NCBI GenBank assembly: GCA_050942555.1
Contig: JBMNNN010000079.1
Location: 1-8,974, forward strand
Direction: 5' to 3'
Source: JAAYXU01 sp050942555
GTDB taxonomy: Bacteria; Bacillota; Clostridia; Christensenellales; UMGS416
Length of the DNA: 8,974 bases
Below the pieces are notes generated by a model. It saw nothing but the letters and a program-made list of their open reading frames with translations. It searched no databases and was not told the origin of the DNA. A program made the translations under genes and the position numbers. Numbering within the stretch: the stretch's first letter is position 1; every line of letters begins with the position of its first letter. Below are positions 1 to 5,702 of the stretch, piece after piece.

Positions 1-803
1 TGCTGATACAGCAGGCCAGGATGCTCAGGGAGACGTTCGGAATGCTGCTCATGCACGCTGTCGGCCTTGCCCACGGCGTGATTGACGCGGAGAATGATAT
101 GGTGACGCAGTATACATACGATGCCGAAAGGGCGTCATCCTTTCTTTCAGGTATACCGATCAACACCAACATTACGCAGGCCGAAGCGTCTCTGGGCAAT
201 CGGTACGCCCAGCCCTCGGTCAGCCCGGGGCTGGTGCAGTCGGTGACGAACCTCAATAATCACGCGATCGCCGCATCGCAGCAGATTATCCGGTATAAGA
301 CATTGGTGCTGAATAATGTGCTGAGCTGCAGCCTTTTTACCACCAACTACCCGCTTCTGATCGAACATATCCGAAGGGAAGCGCAGTTCTTTGTCGATAT
401 CCTGATGCGGCTGCAGAATCGCGCCTCGCCGGACATCGTCAGCGAAGCGGTACGGCAGGAGGCTTTCTGGAACCGGATCATGGCCGAACACGCAAAGTTC
501 ATTCGCGGGCTGCTCGATCCCACCGAGGAAGCGCTCATCGCCGCGGCCGAGGGCTTCGGAAACGAGTTTGATGCGTTGACGAAAAAGGCGCTGGCGCTGA
601 CAGACCAGATTGCCGGCCTTCCTGAGGTGACGCGGGAAAGCAAAGAGGCGACAACGCGGATAAGGGACTTTAAGGAACAGGGAACGATCGGGCTTCTGGC
701 ATGCAGGATACGCTCGATCATCATCCCCTTGCTGGGTGATCACGTGCTGCGGGAGGCCAATTACTATCTGAACCTGCTCAAGCGGTTCAAGCAGGCGATT
801 TGA
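1..803 (+). CDS. DUF2935 domain protein, 5' end outside window
   Basis: This looks like a DUF2935 family protein, a helical, ferritin-like family of Bacillota with no established function. The reading frame is already open at base 3, and the first ATG (base 21) falls inside family-like sequence, so the true start probably lies upstream and the first helix (about 40 residues) is missing. Counting from that ATG, the family hallmarks are an internal repeat, EHIRREAQFF (115-124) and DHVLREANYY (240-249), and the segment EAFWNRIMAEHAKFIRGLLDP (147-167) with conserved Glu and His. In ferritin-like folds such His/Glu pairs could bind metal, but that is inference here. The gene ends with TGA and is followed within 30 bases by an inverted repeat. 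It converges on a tRNA gene and has no co-oriented neighbour in the window. Confidence 0.85.
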   Translation, partial: LIQQARMLRETFGMLLMHAVGLAHGVIDAENDMVTQYTYDAERASSFLSGIPINTNITQAEASLGNRYAQPSVSPGLVQSVTNLNNHAIAASQQIIRYKTLVLNNVLSCSLFTTNYPLLIEHIRREAQFFVDILMRLQNRASPDIVSEAVRQEAFWNRIMAEHAKFIRGLLDPTEEALIAAAEGFGNEFDALTKKALALTDQIAGLPEVTRESKEATTRIRDFKEQGTIGLLACRIRSIIIPLLGDHVLREANYYLNLLKRFKQAI

Positions 804-817
804 CGCGGTAACGCGGC

Positions 818-889
818 AAAAATAAATAATCCGGCTTTTCCTATGATCCCGATAGGGCCGACCCTACTGATCGAAGGATGAGCCGGATT
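818..889 (-). terminator. Large hairpin with T-rich tail behind tRNA-Arg
   Basis: A perfect 9-base inverted repeat (AATCCGGCT at 828-836, AGCCGGATT at 881-889) encloses 44 bases. That loop holds an inner hairpin TAGGG-ccga-CCCTA (853-866) flanked by two GATC tetramers (845-848 and 869-872). Read on the - strand, the outer stem is followed by a T-rich run ending in TTTTT (complement of 818-830). This fits an intrinsic terminator for the tRNA transcript and perhaps a bidirectional barrier against the DUF2935 gene. The loop is longer than in a standard terminator, so a small structured RNA or repeat element is an alternative. Confidence 0.45.
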
Positions 890-946
890 CATCCATTTGG
901 AAGAAAGCCCATGCACGGTACTCCCGTGGCAACACGAACTTTCTCC

Positions 947-1023
947 TGGCGCTTCTGGCGGGACTCGAACCCACGGCCACCGGTTTAGGAAACCGATGCT
1001 CTATCCAACTGAGCTACAGAAGC
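947..1023 (-). tRNA. tRNA-Arg (anticodon CCU)
   Basis: On the - strand this is a full cloverleaf. The acceptor stem GCTTCTG (1023-1017) pairs with CAGAAGC (complement of 951-957), followed by discriminator G and a gene-encoded CCA (complement of 947-949). The D-arm carries the usual AGCTCAGTTGGATAGAGC and the T-arm carries GGGTTCGAGTCCC. The anticodon stem closes a 7-base loop TTCCTAA, which puts U33 directly before anticodon CCU, reading the Arg codon AGG. I see no repeat of the tRNA 3' end elsewhere in the window, so there is no sign of an integrated element here. Confidence 0.95.
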
Positions 1024-1037
1024 ATATCCGCGCCTAT

Positions 1038-1066
1038 ATCGTAACGGAATTTGGCGAATTGCGCAA
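1038..1066 (-). promoter_or_regulatory. Candidate promoter of tRNA-Arg
   Basis: On the - strand a -35-like TTGCGC (complement of 1061-1066) is followed after exactly 17 bases by a -10-like TACGAT (complement of 1038-1043). The predicted transcription start is a few bases before the tRNA 5' end at 1023, leaving only a short leader. Both hexamers are imperfect (4 of 6 each), so the spacing and position are the main support. Confidence 0.5.
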
Positions 1067-1070
1067 GTCC

Positions 1071-1111
1071 CAACATATGGAATGAACATGCGCGATTTAT
1101 ACCATATGTTG
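1071..1111. repeat. 10-base inverted repeat between GGDEF gene and tRNA
   Basis: CAACATATGG (1071-1080) and CCATATGTTG (1102-1111) are perfect inverted copies separated by 21 bases. The element sits directly upstream of the tRNA promoter and 80 bases past the end of the GGDEF gene on the - strand. It lacks a T-run on either side, so it is not an obvious intrinsic terminator. A regulator site or a processing hairpin in read-through RNA are possibilities. Confidence 0.55.
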
Positions 1112-1190
1112 ACGATCGGTGTCGAAATGCGCCGCGGAGCTGCACGGCGCGCCAGAATGGGGCCCGGAAACCGCCGGTTGACAGCGTCTG

Positions 1191-1973
1191 TCAGTAATAC
1201 ACGGGGTCTTCCCCGCTGCGGGCTATATCGAGCGCCCGATCGGCGCGCTCCAGCACATCGCGGAATGTCATATCGTCGCGGCTCACGACCGTGTACCCGA
1301 TTGAGAACGATCCCGCGCCGCCCCCCACAGGATGCATGCGTTCCTCGCCGCTCAAGCGCTGGGCGATGCGCCGTGCCGCCTCGGGTCCCGCGTCCATCAG
1401 CAGCAGCGCGAATTCCTGCCCGGCAAGCCGGGCGATCAGATCATCGCGGCGTATCGAGTGCCGCAGGCGGCGCACGATCCACTCGGTAAGCTCGCGGCCA
1501 TAAAGGCCCGGCGCCTTTGCAGGGGCAGCGTCGATGGCCAGCAGCGAAAAGCGGCGGCCCGCCTGAAAAATCTCCTGGCCGCGCTCCACGAACTCGGAGC
1601 GGCTCAACACCGGCGCCGACACCAGCGGCGAGTGGCGCGTAAACCGGCTGATGTCCTGTATATAGCCCGTCGTCGGGCTATCCGGGTCCTGCTGCTTTAT
1701 AGCGGCAAGCACGGTCAGACAAAAATGCTCCCGGGCCGGGGACCCCGCGCCGGTGAAGGGCAGCATAATCTCTGCGGCGCTCTCCCGCGCATCGGGCCCG
1801 AGGATTTCGTTCCAGTCATATTGCGGATAGCGGTCGGTCCACGCATCAAGGGACAGCGTCTCTCCACTAAGCTCCAGCAGATCCCGGCCCGCCGCGTCGA
1901 ACGTCAGCGTCCGCTCGCGCCGGTCATAGCGCCAGCGCCCGATGCGCAGCGCGCGCAATTCGTCATGATTCAT
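1191..1973 (-). CDS. PAS plus degenerate GGDEF protein
   Basis: This 260-residue soluble protein has two domains. Residues 8-112 look like a PAS_3-type sensor (GRWRYDRRERTLTF near 12-25, and a closing PAC-like GYIQDISRF at 103-111). Residues 120-260 follow the GGDEF fold: the entry helix SRSEF (124-128), LLAID (144-148), RRDDLIARL (175-183), the signature position AGQEF (184-188), SIGYTVV (224-230) and the final ADRALDIARSG. The GGDEF motif is changed to AGQEF, and the usual nucleotide-binding stretch DxDxFKxxND is reduced to DAAPAKAPG, so cyclase activity is doubtful. An RxxD inhibitory-site motif (R175-D178) is kept five residues before the signature, so it could instead bind cyclic di-GMP. 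The start is an ATG with an AAAGG site 6 bases upstream, and the gene has its own promoter. It appears monocistronic. Confidence 0.87.
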   Translation of the reverse strand: MNHDELRALRIGRWRYDRRERTLTFDAAGRDLLELSGETLSLDAWTDRYPQYDWNEILGPDARESAAEIMLPFTGAGSPAREHFCLTVLAAIKQQDPDSPTTGYIQDISRFTRHSPLVSAPVLSRSEFVERGQEIFQAGRRFSLLAIDAAPAKAPGLYGRELTEWIVRRLRHSIRRDDLIARLAGQEFALLLMDAGPEAARRIAQRLSGEERMHPVGGGAGSFSIGYTVVSRDDMTFRDVLERADRALDIARSGEDPVYY

Positions 1974-2008
1974 ATACGGCCTTTCCCTGCATCAATCGGG
2001 ATGCCCTG

Positions 2009-2037
2009 ATTGTACACGTTCGCGGTCCGCCCGTCAA
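2009..2037 (-). promoter_or_regulatory. Sigma-A-type promoter of the GGDEF gene
   Basis: On the - strand, TTGACG (complement of 2032-2037) and TACAAT (complement of 2009-2014) are separated by exactly 17 bases. Each hexamer matches the consensus at 5 of 6 positions. Transcription would begin near 2002, giving a leader of about 29 bases that contains the ribosome binding site. A further TATAAT lies upstream (complement of 2114-2119) but has no convincing -35 partner. Confidence 0.68.
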
Positions 2038-2142
2038 TGGATGGAAGAGCGCGCAGGCGCTGACAGAATCAGACAGAGCCGTATCGCATAAACCGGGACG
2101 GGTTAACCGCTCTATTATATATACCTGCAAAGCTGCATGACG

Positions 2143-2187
2143 AAACGGAGCATTGTACAAATAAATACAAATCATCGTGCTCCGTTT
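2143..2187. repeat. Fold-back inverted repeat at the broken end of a gene fragment
   Basis: AAACGGAGCA (2143-2152) and TGCTCCGTTT (2178-2187) are perfect 10-base inverted copies. The stem can continue with TTGTA (2153-2157) and TACAA (2166-2170), leaving a short loop and one bulge. The right arm is the coding sequence for the last residues (ENGA) of the neighbouring truncated ORF, so the left arm is an inverted copy of that gene's sequence just past its break. This could be a rearrangement scar or a coincidental hairpin. Confidence 0.5.
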
Positions 2188-2270
2188 TCAAAATGGTACT
2201 GCCATCTGGCCAAGTCCAGCGGCCTCGCGTTGCGGTAAATGAAACGCCTCGCTTTTTCATATCTATTCAT
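2172..2270 (-). pseudogene. 32-codon remnant of a prenyltransferase/squalene-oxidase-repeat-like gene
   Basis: An ATG with a GGAG site 6 bases upstream opens a 32-residue ORF beginning MNRYEKARRFIYRNARPL and containing ARWQYHFENG, then stops at TGA. From memory this matches the N-terminus of a Bacillota family with prenyltransferase/squalene-oxidase-type repeats, in which YHFENG is followed by a helix and a YQNEDGGFG motif. Nothing resembling the continuation is seen in any frame downstream, so I read it as the surviving start of a deleted gene. The break coincides with a fold-back inverted repeat. Its start codon overlaps the stop of a small upstream ORF by one base (TAATG). A genuine small protein cannot be excluded, because the start signals are intact. 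Confidence 0.5.
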
Positions 2271-2407
2271 TACATGCTCCTGACGATTGGATAGCGCGGT
2301 GGCGGCGGGCTGCGAAGCGGATGCCCGGCTTCGGGGCTCGGGGCCTGCGCGTACCACGTTTTCGTCGGCGCGGCGTGCATTTCCTCTATCTCATTGTTGC
2401 GCGGCAT
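2270..2407 (-). CDS. Possible 45-residue Pro-rich small ORF, or part of a degraded gene
   Basis: The ORF begins MPRNNEIEEMHAAPTKTW and ends PPPPRYPIVRSM. Its TAA overlaps the ATG of the downstream fragment by one base, a typical operon junction, and codon third positions are mostly G or C as in the confident genes. Against it, the ribosome binding site (GGAAGA) is almost on the start codon, I see no promoter between it and the terminator at 2486, and I recognise no family. It may be the 3' remnant of a gene that once preceded the truncated one. The remaining 2408-2485 shows nothing else. Confidence 0.25.
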   Translation of the reverse strand: MPRNNEIEEMHAAPTKTWYAQAPSPEAGHPLRSPPPPRYPIVRSM

Positions 2408-2485
2408 TCTTCCGGCCCTAATTTCTCCGCGAAAACAGGCGGCGCGGTTTCTGTCGGACGCGTGCCGACATGCAACGATGCACAC

Positions 2486-2515
2486 AAAAAACCCGCCGCG
2501 AAAGACGGCGGGTTT
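2486..2515 (-). terminator. Intrinsic terminator of the VWA/DUF2569 operon
   Basis: On the - strand a perfect 10-base stem (AAACCCGCCG and CGGCGGGTTT) with a 7-base loop is followed by an uninterrupted T-run (complement of 2486-2491). It lies about 50 bases past the stop of the zinc-ribbon gene and has the standard form of a strong rho-independent terminator. The + strand side also has TTT after the stem, so weak termination in that direction is possible. Confidence 0.88.
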
Positions 2516-2563
2516 ACGGCGTTTTACGGGATTCGCGCGCGGAGAATTTTCGCTTTTTGTGTC

Positions 2564-3055
2564 TTAGAACGTATTTTTCACCCGCTTGGACTTTATGAGG
2601 TAGACCATCACGCCCACGATCATGAGCGCGAGCAGGATGCCAAGCGTCAGCGTGTCGCCCAGCGACGCGGGCTCGCGGACGAGGCCGTCCACGGTTATCG
2701 CCACGATCGCCGCCAAATGCAGCGCCTGCACGAAGAGCGCGATATTCCGGAACAAACGGTGGCGGGTAAAGTAGAGTATGATGAGCATCACGGTATAGAG
2801 CACGTACAGGCCGCACAGCCCGCTGATCAGACGGTTGCCAATGGACAGGTACCCCAGGAACTGTATGCCCATGAACGGTATGCTTAAAAGCAGGTATATG
2901 ACGACCGCGATAAGCCATCCGCCGCGACCCACAGGCCCGGTCGGCTCAAGCTCCTTTTTGACGGGCTTTTTCTCCCAGGACACTGGCTCCCTGCAAAAGG
3001 GGCATCGGGTCTCGGAGGAGTCCATCAGTTTACCGCATTGGGGACAACGGGGCAT
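2564..3055 (-). CDS. Zinc-ribbon plus DUF2569 four-helix membrane protein
   Basis: This 163-residue protein starts with a CxxC-x10-CxxC zinc ribbon (Cys 4, 7, 18, 21), then a Lys/Glu-rich linker (29-38) and four predicted membrane helices near 46-66, 76-96, 103-122 and 133-154. The GGWLIAVV entry to helix 1 and the C-terminal KSKRVKNTF are characteristic of DUF2569, a family of unknown function. With four helices, both the zinc ribbon and the basic tail should be on the same side, probably the cytosol. The ATG is 6 bases past the stop of the VWA gene, and its AAAGG ribosome site lies within that gene's last codons, which suggests translational coupling. The nearest functional clue is the partner, whose cytosolic tail could meet the ribbon. 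Confidence 0.9.
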   Translation of the reverse strand: MPRCPQCGKLMDSSETRCPFCREPVSWEKKPVKKELEPTGPVGRGGWLIAVVIYLLLSIPFMGIQFLGYLSIGNRLISGLCGLYVLYTVMLIILYFTRHRLFRNIALFVQALHLAAIVAITVDGLVREPASLGDTLTLGILLALMIVGVMVYLIKSKRVKNTF

Positions 3056-3061
3056 TGTCGA

Positions 3062-5326
3062 TCATCCTTTCGGGCCGGGGGGATTGCCGCGCTTTATGAC
3101 GACGCCCAGCCGAGATTTTTGCTCACGGATGCGCTTGCGCTGCTGCGCTTTGCTGATGAGTGTGGTTTTGGGCGCGACCAGCCGGAATACCTGGCGTGTG
3201 TCGCCGTGGTGGGCGATAAATTCCGCGCCGCTGTGCAGCTCGTAATCCCTTCGAAGGGCCGACTCGGGCAGCGGGCCATGCTGGTTGCCCATGCCCGGCT
3301 TCAGGCTCTTTTTCGATATGAACACGGTCTGGGGGGAGTGGCCGGCTTTGATGATGAGCCCCGCCGCGTTGACCCGCTCGGCGGTAAAGGGCACCATCCT
3401 CCATTTGGCGATGGGCACAAGCTCTATCCGGCTGGGCGCCATGCTGAGTACCCATTGGCCGCTGCTGGTGCGCTGCTGCTGCCGGTACTCGATCCACGCG
3501 TTTTCGCGCGGGAATCTGCGGCGCAGGAACAGCATGCCCGAGAGAACTGCCGCAAGCGCCAGCAGCAGCAGCGGTATCAGTATCTGCATGCCGTAGCGCT
3601 GAAATACCGACATGTCGGCGATCGTGAACGCCAGCGTCTGGCTGACGCTGCGGCCGTCGCCGCCGACATACCGGAGCAGCATCTGTACCGGTCCCACCGA
3701 TGTGATCAGCGGGTTGCCGCTGTAGTACCGGAGCGAAAGGACGTATCCCATGCGCGCGGGTTCGTACTCGACCGCATACTCGATGGGATACAGGCACTCC
3801 ACGGTCAGCTCGCCCCGAGCGGCCTGTTCGGCGTCCAGAGGCTCCCCGTCCAGAGTCGGCGTGATCACCGCCTCCGCCTCCTCCAGACGGGTGAGCGGAA
3901 CGGGTCCGCTCTGAAGAGAGCCGGTGATCCTGAGCGTCAGAGGCGACTCGGACGGCGCGCTGGTCGGCGCGGCCGTGGGCGCCTGCGTTATGCCGGGCGG
4001 GGGCGCTTCATAGTTCATCCGGCCCCGTACCGTAAAATACCCCTCCATAGACGCTTCCCACACCACCGATACCCGGCCGTCGATCATCCGGACATTGTTT
4101 AGCCGGAATCCGTCGACGCTCCGGGACACGACACCGTCGCGGATTTCCTGCAGGCGGCACGAGAGAGCGCCATCGAGGAGCGCCGGGTCGAACAGATCGC
4201 CCTTGTCGTCCACCAGCACGGCCTCGATATCCACAAACTCGCCGTTGCGGGGGATCGCGATTTCGCTGCCGCCGCTCAGATAACGGAGCCTCAGGCCGAT
4301 GGCCGGTTCCAGCAGCACACGGCAGCGGATCGACTCCAAGGCGTCAGCGAACGTGAGCGTGTAGTCGCCGGGAGGCAGCATGCCGTCCGCCGACGTAATA
4401 TGCGTGACCGAGCCCGACAGAGCGCTGTCGCTCGTAAGCTCGATACCGTTATCAAGGCGAAAGGGCGCGGGCGCCTCGATGCCCGCTACCGTCGTGCGCT
4501 GCAGGGCCTGTCCGTCGGGGCCGGTGGCCGATACGAGAGGCTGCGCGGAACCCTGCACATAGACCACCATGCTGCGAAGCGGAATCCGCGCCGAGCACGA
4601 CATCGCGCTGGCGCCCGATGCGGCGAGGCTTTCCTCGGCAACGCGCTGTCGGGCGGATATGACGTCGCTCAGGTCGGCCATCGTCGAAACGATGCCCTCC
4701 TCGTCGGTGCGATAGACGAGGAGTCCGTTTGCAGGATCGGCGCCGGGGCACGACACGTCCTCTCCGATCGCGAAGAATACGACCTTGAGCGTCTTGTTGT
4801 GGGCGGCCATTTCGCGTATCATACCGGTGAAACGCTCTGTGAGGTCGCTCGTAAATCCGATGAAGTCTCCGTCGGTCATGATGACGAGCCAGTACTCGTC
4901 CTGCGCAGGCCGCCCAAGTGCCAAAAGATGCGCGTAGGCCGCCTCGACGGCCTCAAACGGCGTGTTGCTGACAAAACCCTGCCAGCCGCGTATGGATTCC
5001 ACCGCGGCTGCGCGGTCGCCTTCGATGAGATTGACCGGCACCGCGTCAGGCTCGCTCATGTAGGTGACATACAGCTCGTCGCGCTCTCCCAGCAGCGCCA
5101 GAAATGTCTGCAGCGTGTAGTTGGCCTGTACCCAGCGCATAAGCGGCCTGCGCGTGGCCGGGTCATAATACATGCTGCCCGAGTCGTCGTATACGACGGC
5201 CACATGCCGGGCCGACTGCTCAAAGGCAACCGGCTCCCCTTCGGCCGCCGCGCCGGGCGCGCCGAAGAACGACAGCGCCAGCGCTGTCGCCGCCACAGCC
5301 CACAAGCCAATGCGTTTGACCGACAT
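3062..5326 (-). CDS. Exported von Willebrand A domain protein with membrane anchor and cytosolic tail
   Basis: This 754-residue protein begins with a signal peptide (MSVKRIGLWAVAATALALSF, cleavage probably after AAA at 26-28). A VWA domain follows at about 40-235 with a complete metal-ion-dependent adhesion site: DDSGS (D47, S49, S51), T122 and D152 in MTDGD. Residues 245-440 look beta-rich, then come a Pro/Thr/Ser linker (442-462), another beta-rich region (465-570), one membrane helix (about 579-601) with LRRRF behind it, and a cytosolic tail of some 150 residues ending in a basic segment. The ATG at 5326 is chosen because GGGAGG lies 4 bases upstream; a TTG 18 bases further out would erase that site. 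It is the first gene of a two-gene operon. VWA domains bind ligands or partner proteins through a bound metal; the ligand here is unknown. I do not recognise the tail domain. Confidence 0.9.
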   Translation of the reverse strand: MSVKRIGLWAVAATALALSFFGAPGAAAEGEPVAFEQSARHVAVVYDDSGSMYYDPATRRPLMRWVQANYTLQTFLALLGERDELYVTYMSEPDAVPVNLIEGDRAAAVESIRGWQGFVSNTPFEAVEAAYAHLLALGRPAQDEYWLVIMTDGDFIGFTSDLTERFTGMIREMAAHNKTLKVVFFAIGEDVSCPGADPANGLLVYRTDEEGIVSTMADLSDVISARQRVAEESLAASGASAMSCSARIPLRSMVVYVQGSAQPLVSATGPDGQALQRTTVAGIEAPAPFRLDNGIELTSDSALSGSVTHITSADGMLPPGDYTLTFADALESIRCRVLLEPAIGLRLRYLSGGSEIAIPRNGEFVDIEAVLVDDKGDLFDPALLDGALSCRLQEIRDGVVSRSVDGFRLNNVRMIDGRVSVVWEASMEGYFTVRGRMNYEAPPPGITQAPTAAPTSAPSESPLTLRITGSLQSGPVPLTRLEEAEAVITPTLDGEPLDAEQAARGELTVECLYPIEYAVEYEPARMGYVLSLRYYSGNPLITSVGPVQMLLRYVGGDGRSVSQTLAFTIADMSVFQRYGMQILIPLLLLALAAVLSGMLFLRRRFPRENAWIEYRQQQRTSSGQWVLSMAPSRIELVPIAKWRMVPFTAERVNAAGLIIKAGHSPQTVFISKKSLKPGMGNQHGPLPESALRRDYELHSGAEFIAHHGDTRQVFRLVAPKTTLISKAQQRKRIREQKSRLGVVIKRGNPPGPKG

Positions 5327-5358
5327 GGTTCCTCCCGAAAACAAACTTGCCCATTATT

Positions 5359-5387
5359 ACAATACCATTTTCCACAGCGGTTGAAAA
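5359..5387 (-). promoter_or_regulatory. Weak candidate promoter of the VWA operon
   Basis: On the - strand, TTTTCA (complement of 5382-5387) and TATTGT (complement of 5359-5364) are 17 bases apart, and the -10 is preceded by TGG as in extended -10 promoters. This would start transcription about 25 bases before the ATG at 5326. The match is modest, but no better candidate lies close upstream. Confidence 0.3.
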
Positions 5388-5397
5388 GCGATATAAT
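5369..5397 (+). promoter_or_regulatory. Candidate divergent promoter with perfect TATAAT
   Basis: TTTCCA (5369-5374) and TATAAT (5392-5397) are 17 bases apart on the + strand. RNA from here would run through the AAACATC inverted repeats at 5486-5609 into dgoD and would have a leader of about 300 bases. It overlaps the candidate promoter of the VWA operon on the other strand. The stretch 5398-5485 shows only two 21-codon ORFs with no ribosome site, which I do not call. Confidence 0.3.
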
Positions 5398-5485
5398 GAA
5401 AAAGTATACCGAACAACTTGCTATTGCGCTATTGTCTGGGCTTATACGTGTTTTGAGATGAAGTTACGCTCCGCTGGGTCCGGCA

Positions 5486-5609
5486 CTAAACATCGAAGTG
5501 GTGAGATTTTACAAGAGTTTTAAGCTGATCGATGTTTAGCCCTTCGGAAACATCAGAGAAACGGTTATTTTGATAAGGGCGGCGCGGCGCCGCCCCGCTA
5601 CAAAACATC
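5486..5609. repeat. Inverted and direct repeats of AAACATC upstream of dgoD
   Basis: CTAAACATCGA (5486-5496) is a perfect inverted copy of TCGATGTTTAG (5529-5539). The same GATGTTT (5531-5537) can also pair with AAACATC at 5548-5554 across a 10-base loop. A third AAACATC lies at 5603-5609, just before the proximal promoter. A separate GC hairpin, GGGCGGC (5577-5583) with GCCGCCC (5589-5595), sits between them. The arrangement could be an operator cluster for a sugar-responsive regulator or, if transcribed from upstream, two mutually exclusive RNA hairpins. Confidence 0.5.
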
Positions 5610-5620
5610 GCTCCCTCCCG

Positions 5621-5649
5621 TTGCAACCCCGCCGTATTTTGGGTACAAT
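5621..5649 (+). promoter_or_regulatory. Proximal promoter of dgoD
   Basis: TTGCAA (5621-5626) and TACAAT (5644-5649) are separated by exactly 17 bases. The predicted start near 5656 gives a leader of under 50 bases before the ATG, which has AAGGAG (5691-5696) 6 bases upstream of it. Confidence 0.65.
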
Positions 5650-5702
5650 CAATGGAAACCGCCGGTACATTTTGATTTGCGTTGCTTTGAAAGGAGCCCA
5701 GT

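Noticed and set aside
947..1023. tRNA-Arg as an attachment site for a mobile element
   Set aside because: No integrase, no direct repeat of the tRNA 3' end and no phage-like genes are present in the window.
897..1085. A 62-codon + strand ORF across the tRNA
   Set aside because: It reads through the antisense of a tRNA gene; such ORFs are a common false call.
1179..1193. TGACAG-cgt-CTGTCA palindrome overlapping the GGDEF stop codon, considered as a terminator
   Set aside because: The stem is only 6 bases and no T-run follows on the - strand.
3038..4102. A 354-codon open frame on the + strand opposite the VWA gene
   Set aside because: It is Arg/His/Gly-rich with no recognisable domain and lies antisense to a gene with a signal peptide, a VWA metal site and good start signals. 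Such frames are expected in GC-rich DNA.
5327..5344. A TTG start 18 bases upstream of the VWA gene ATG
   Set aside because: It would place the GGGAGG ribosome site inside the coding sequence and add residues before a well-formed signal peptide.
4400..5461. A 353-codon open frame on the + strand opposite the first half of the VWA gene
   Set aside because: It has low-complexity Arg/Gly/His composition and no ribosome site, and it is an antisense shadow of the VWA coding sequence.
5396..5461. A 21-codon ORF starting MKKYTEQLAIALL
   Set aside because: Its ATG overlaps a candidate -10 box, it has no ribosome binding site, and I recognise no similarity.
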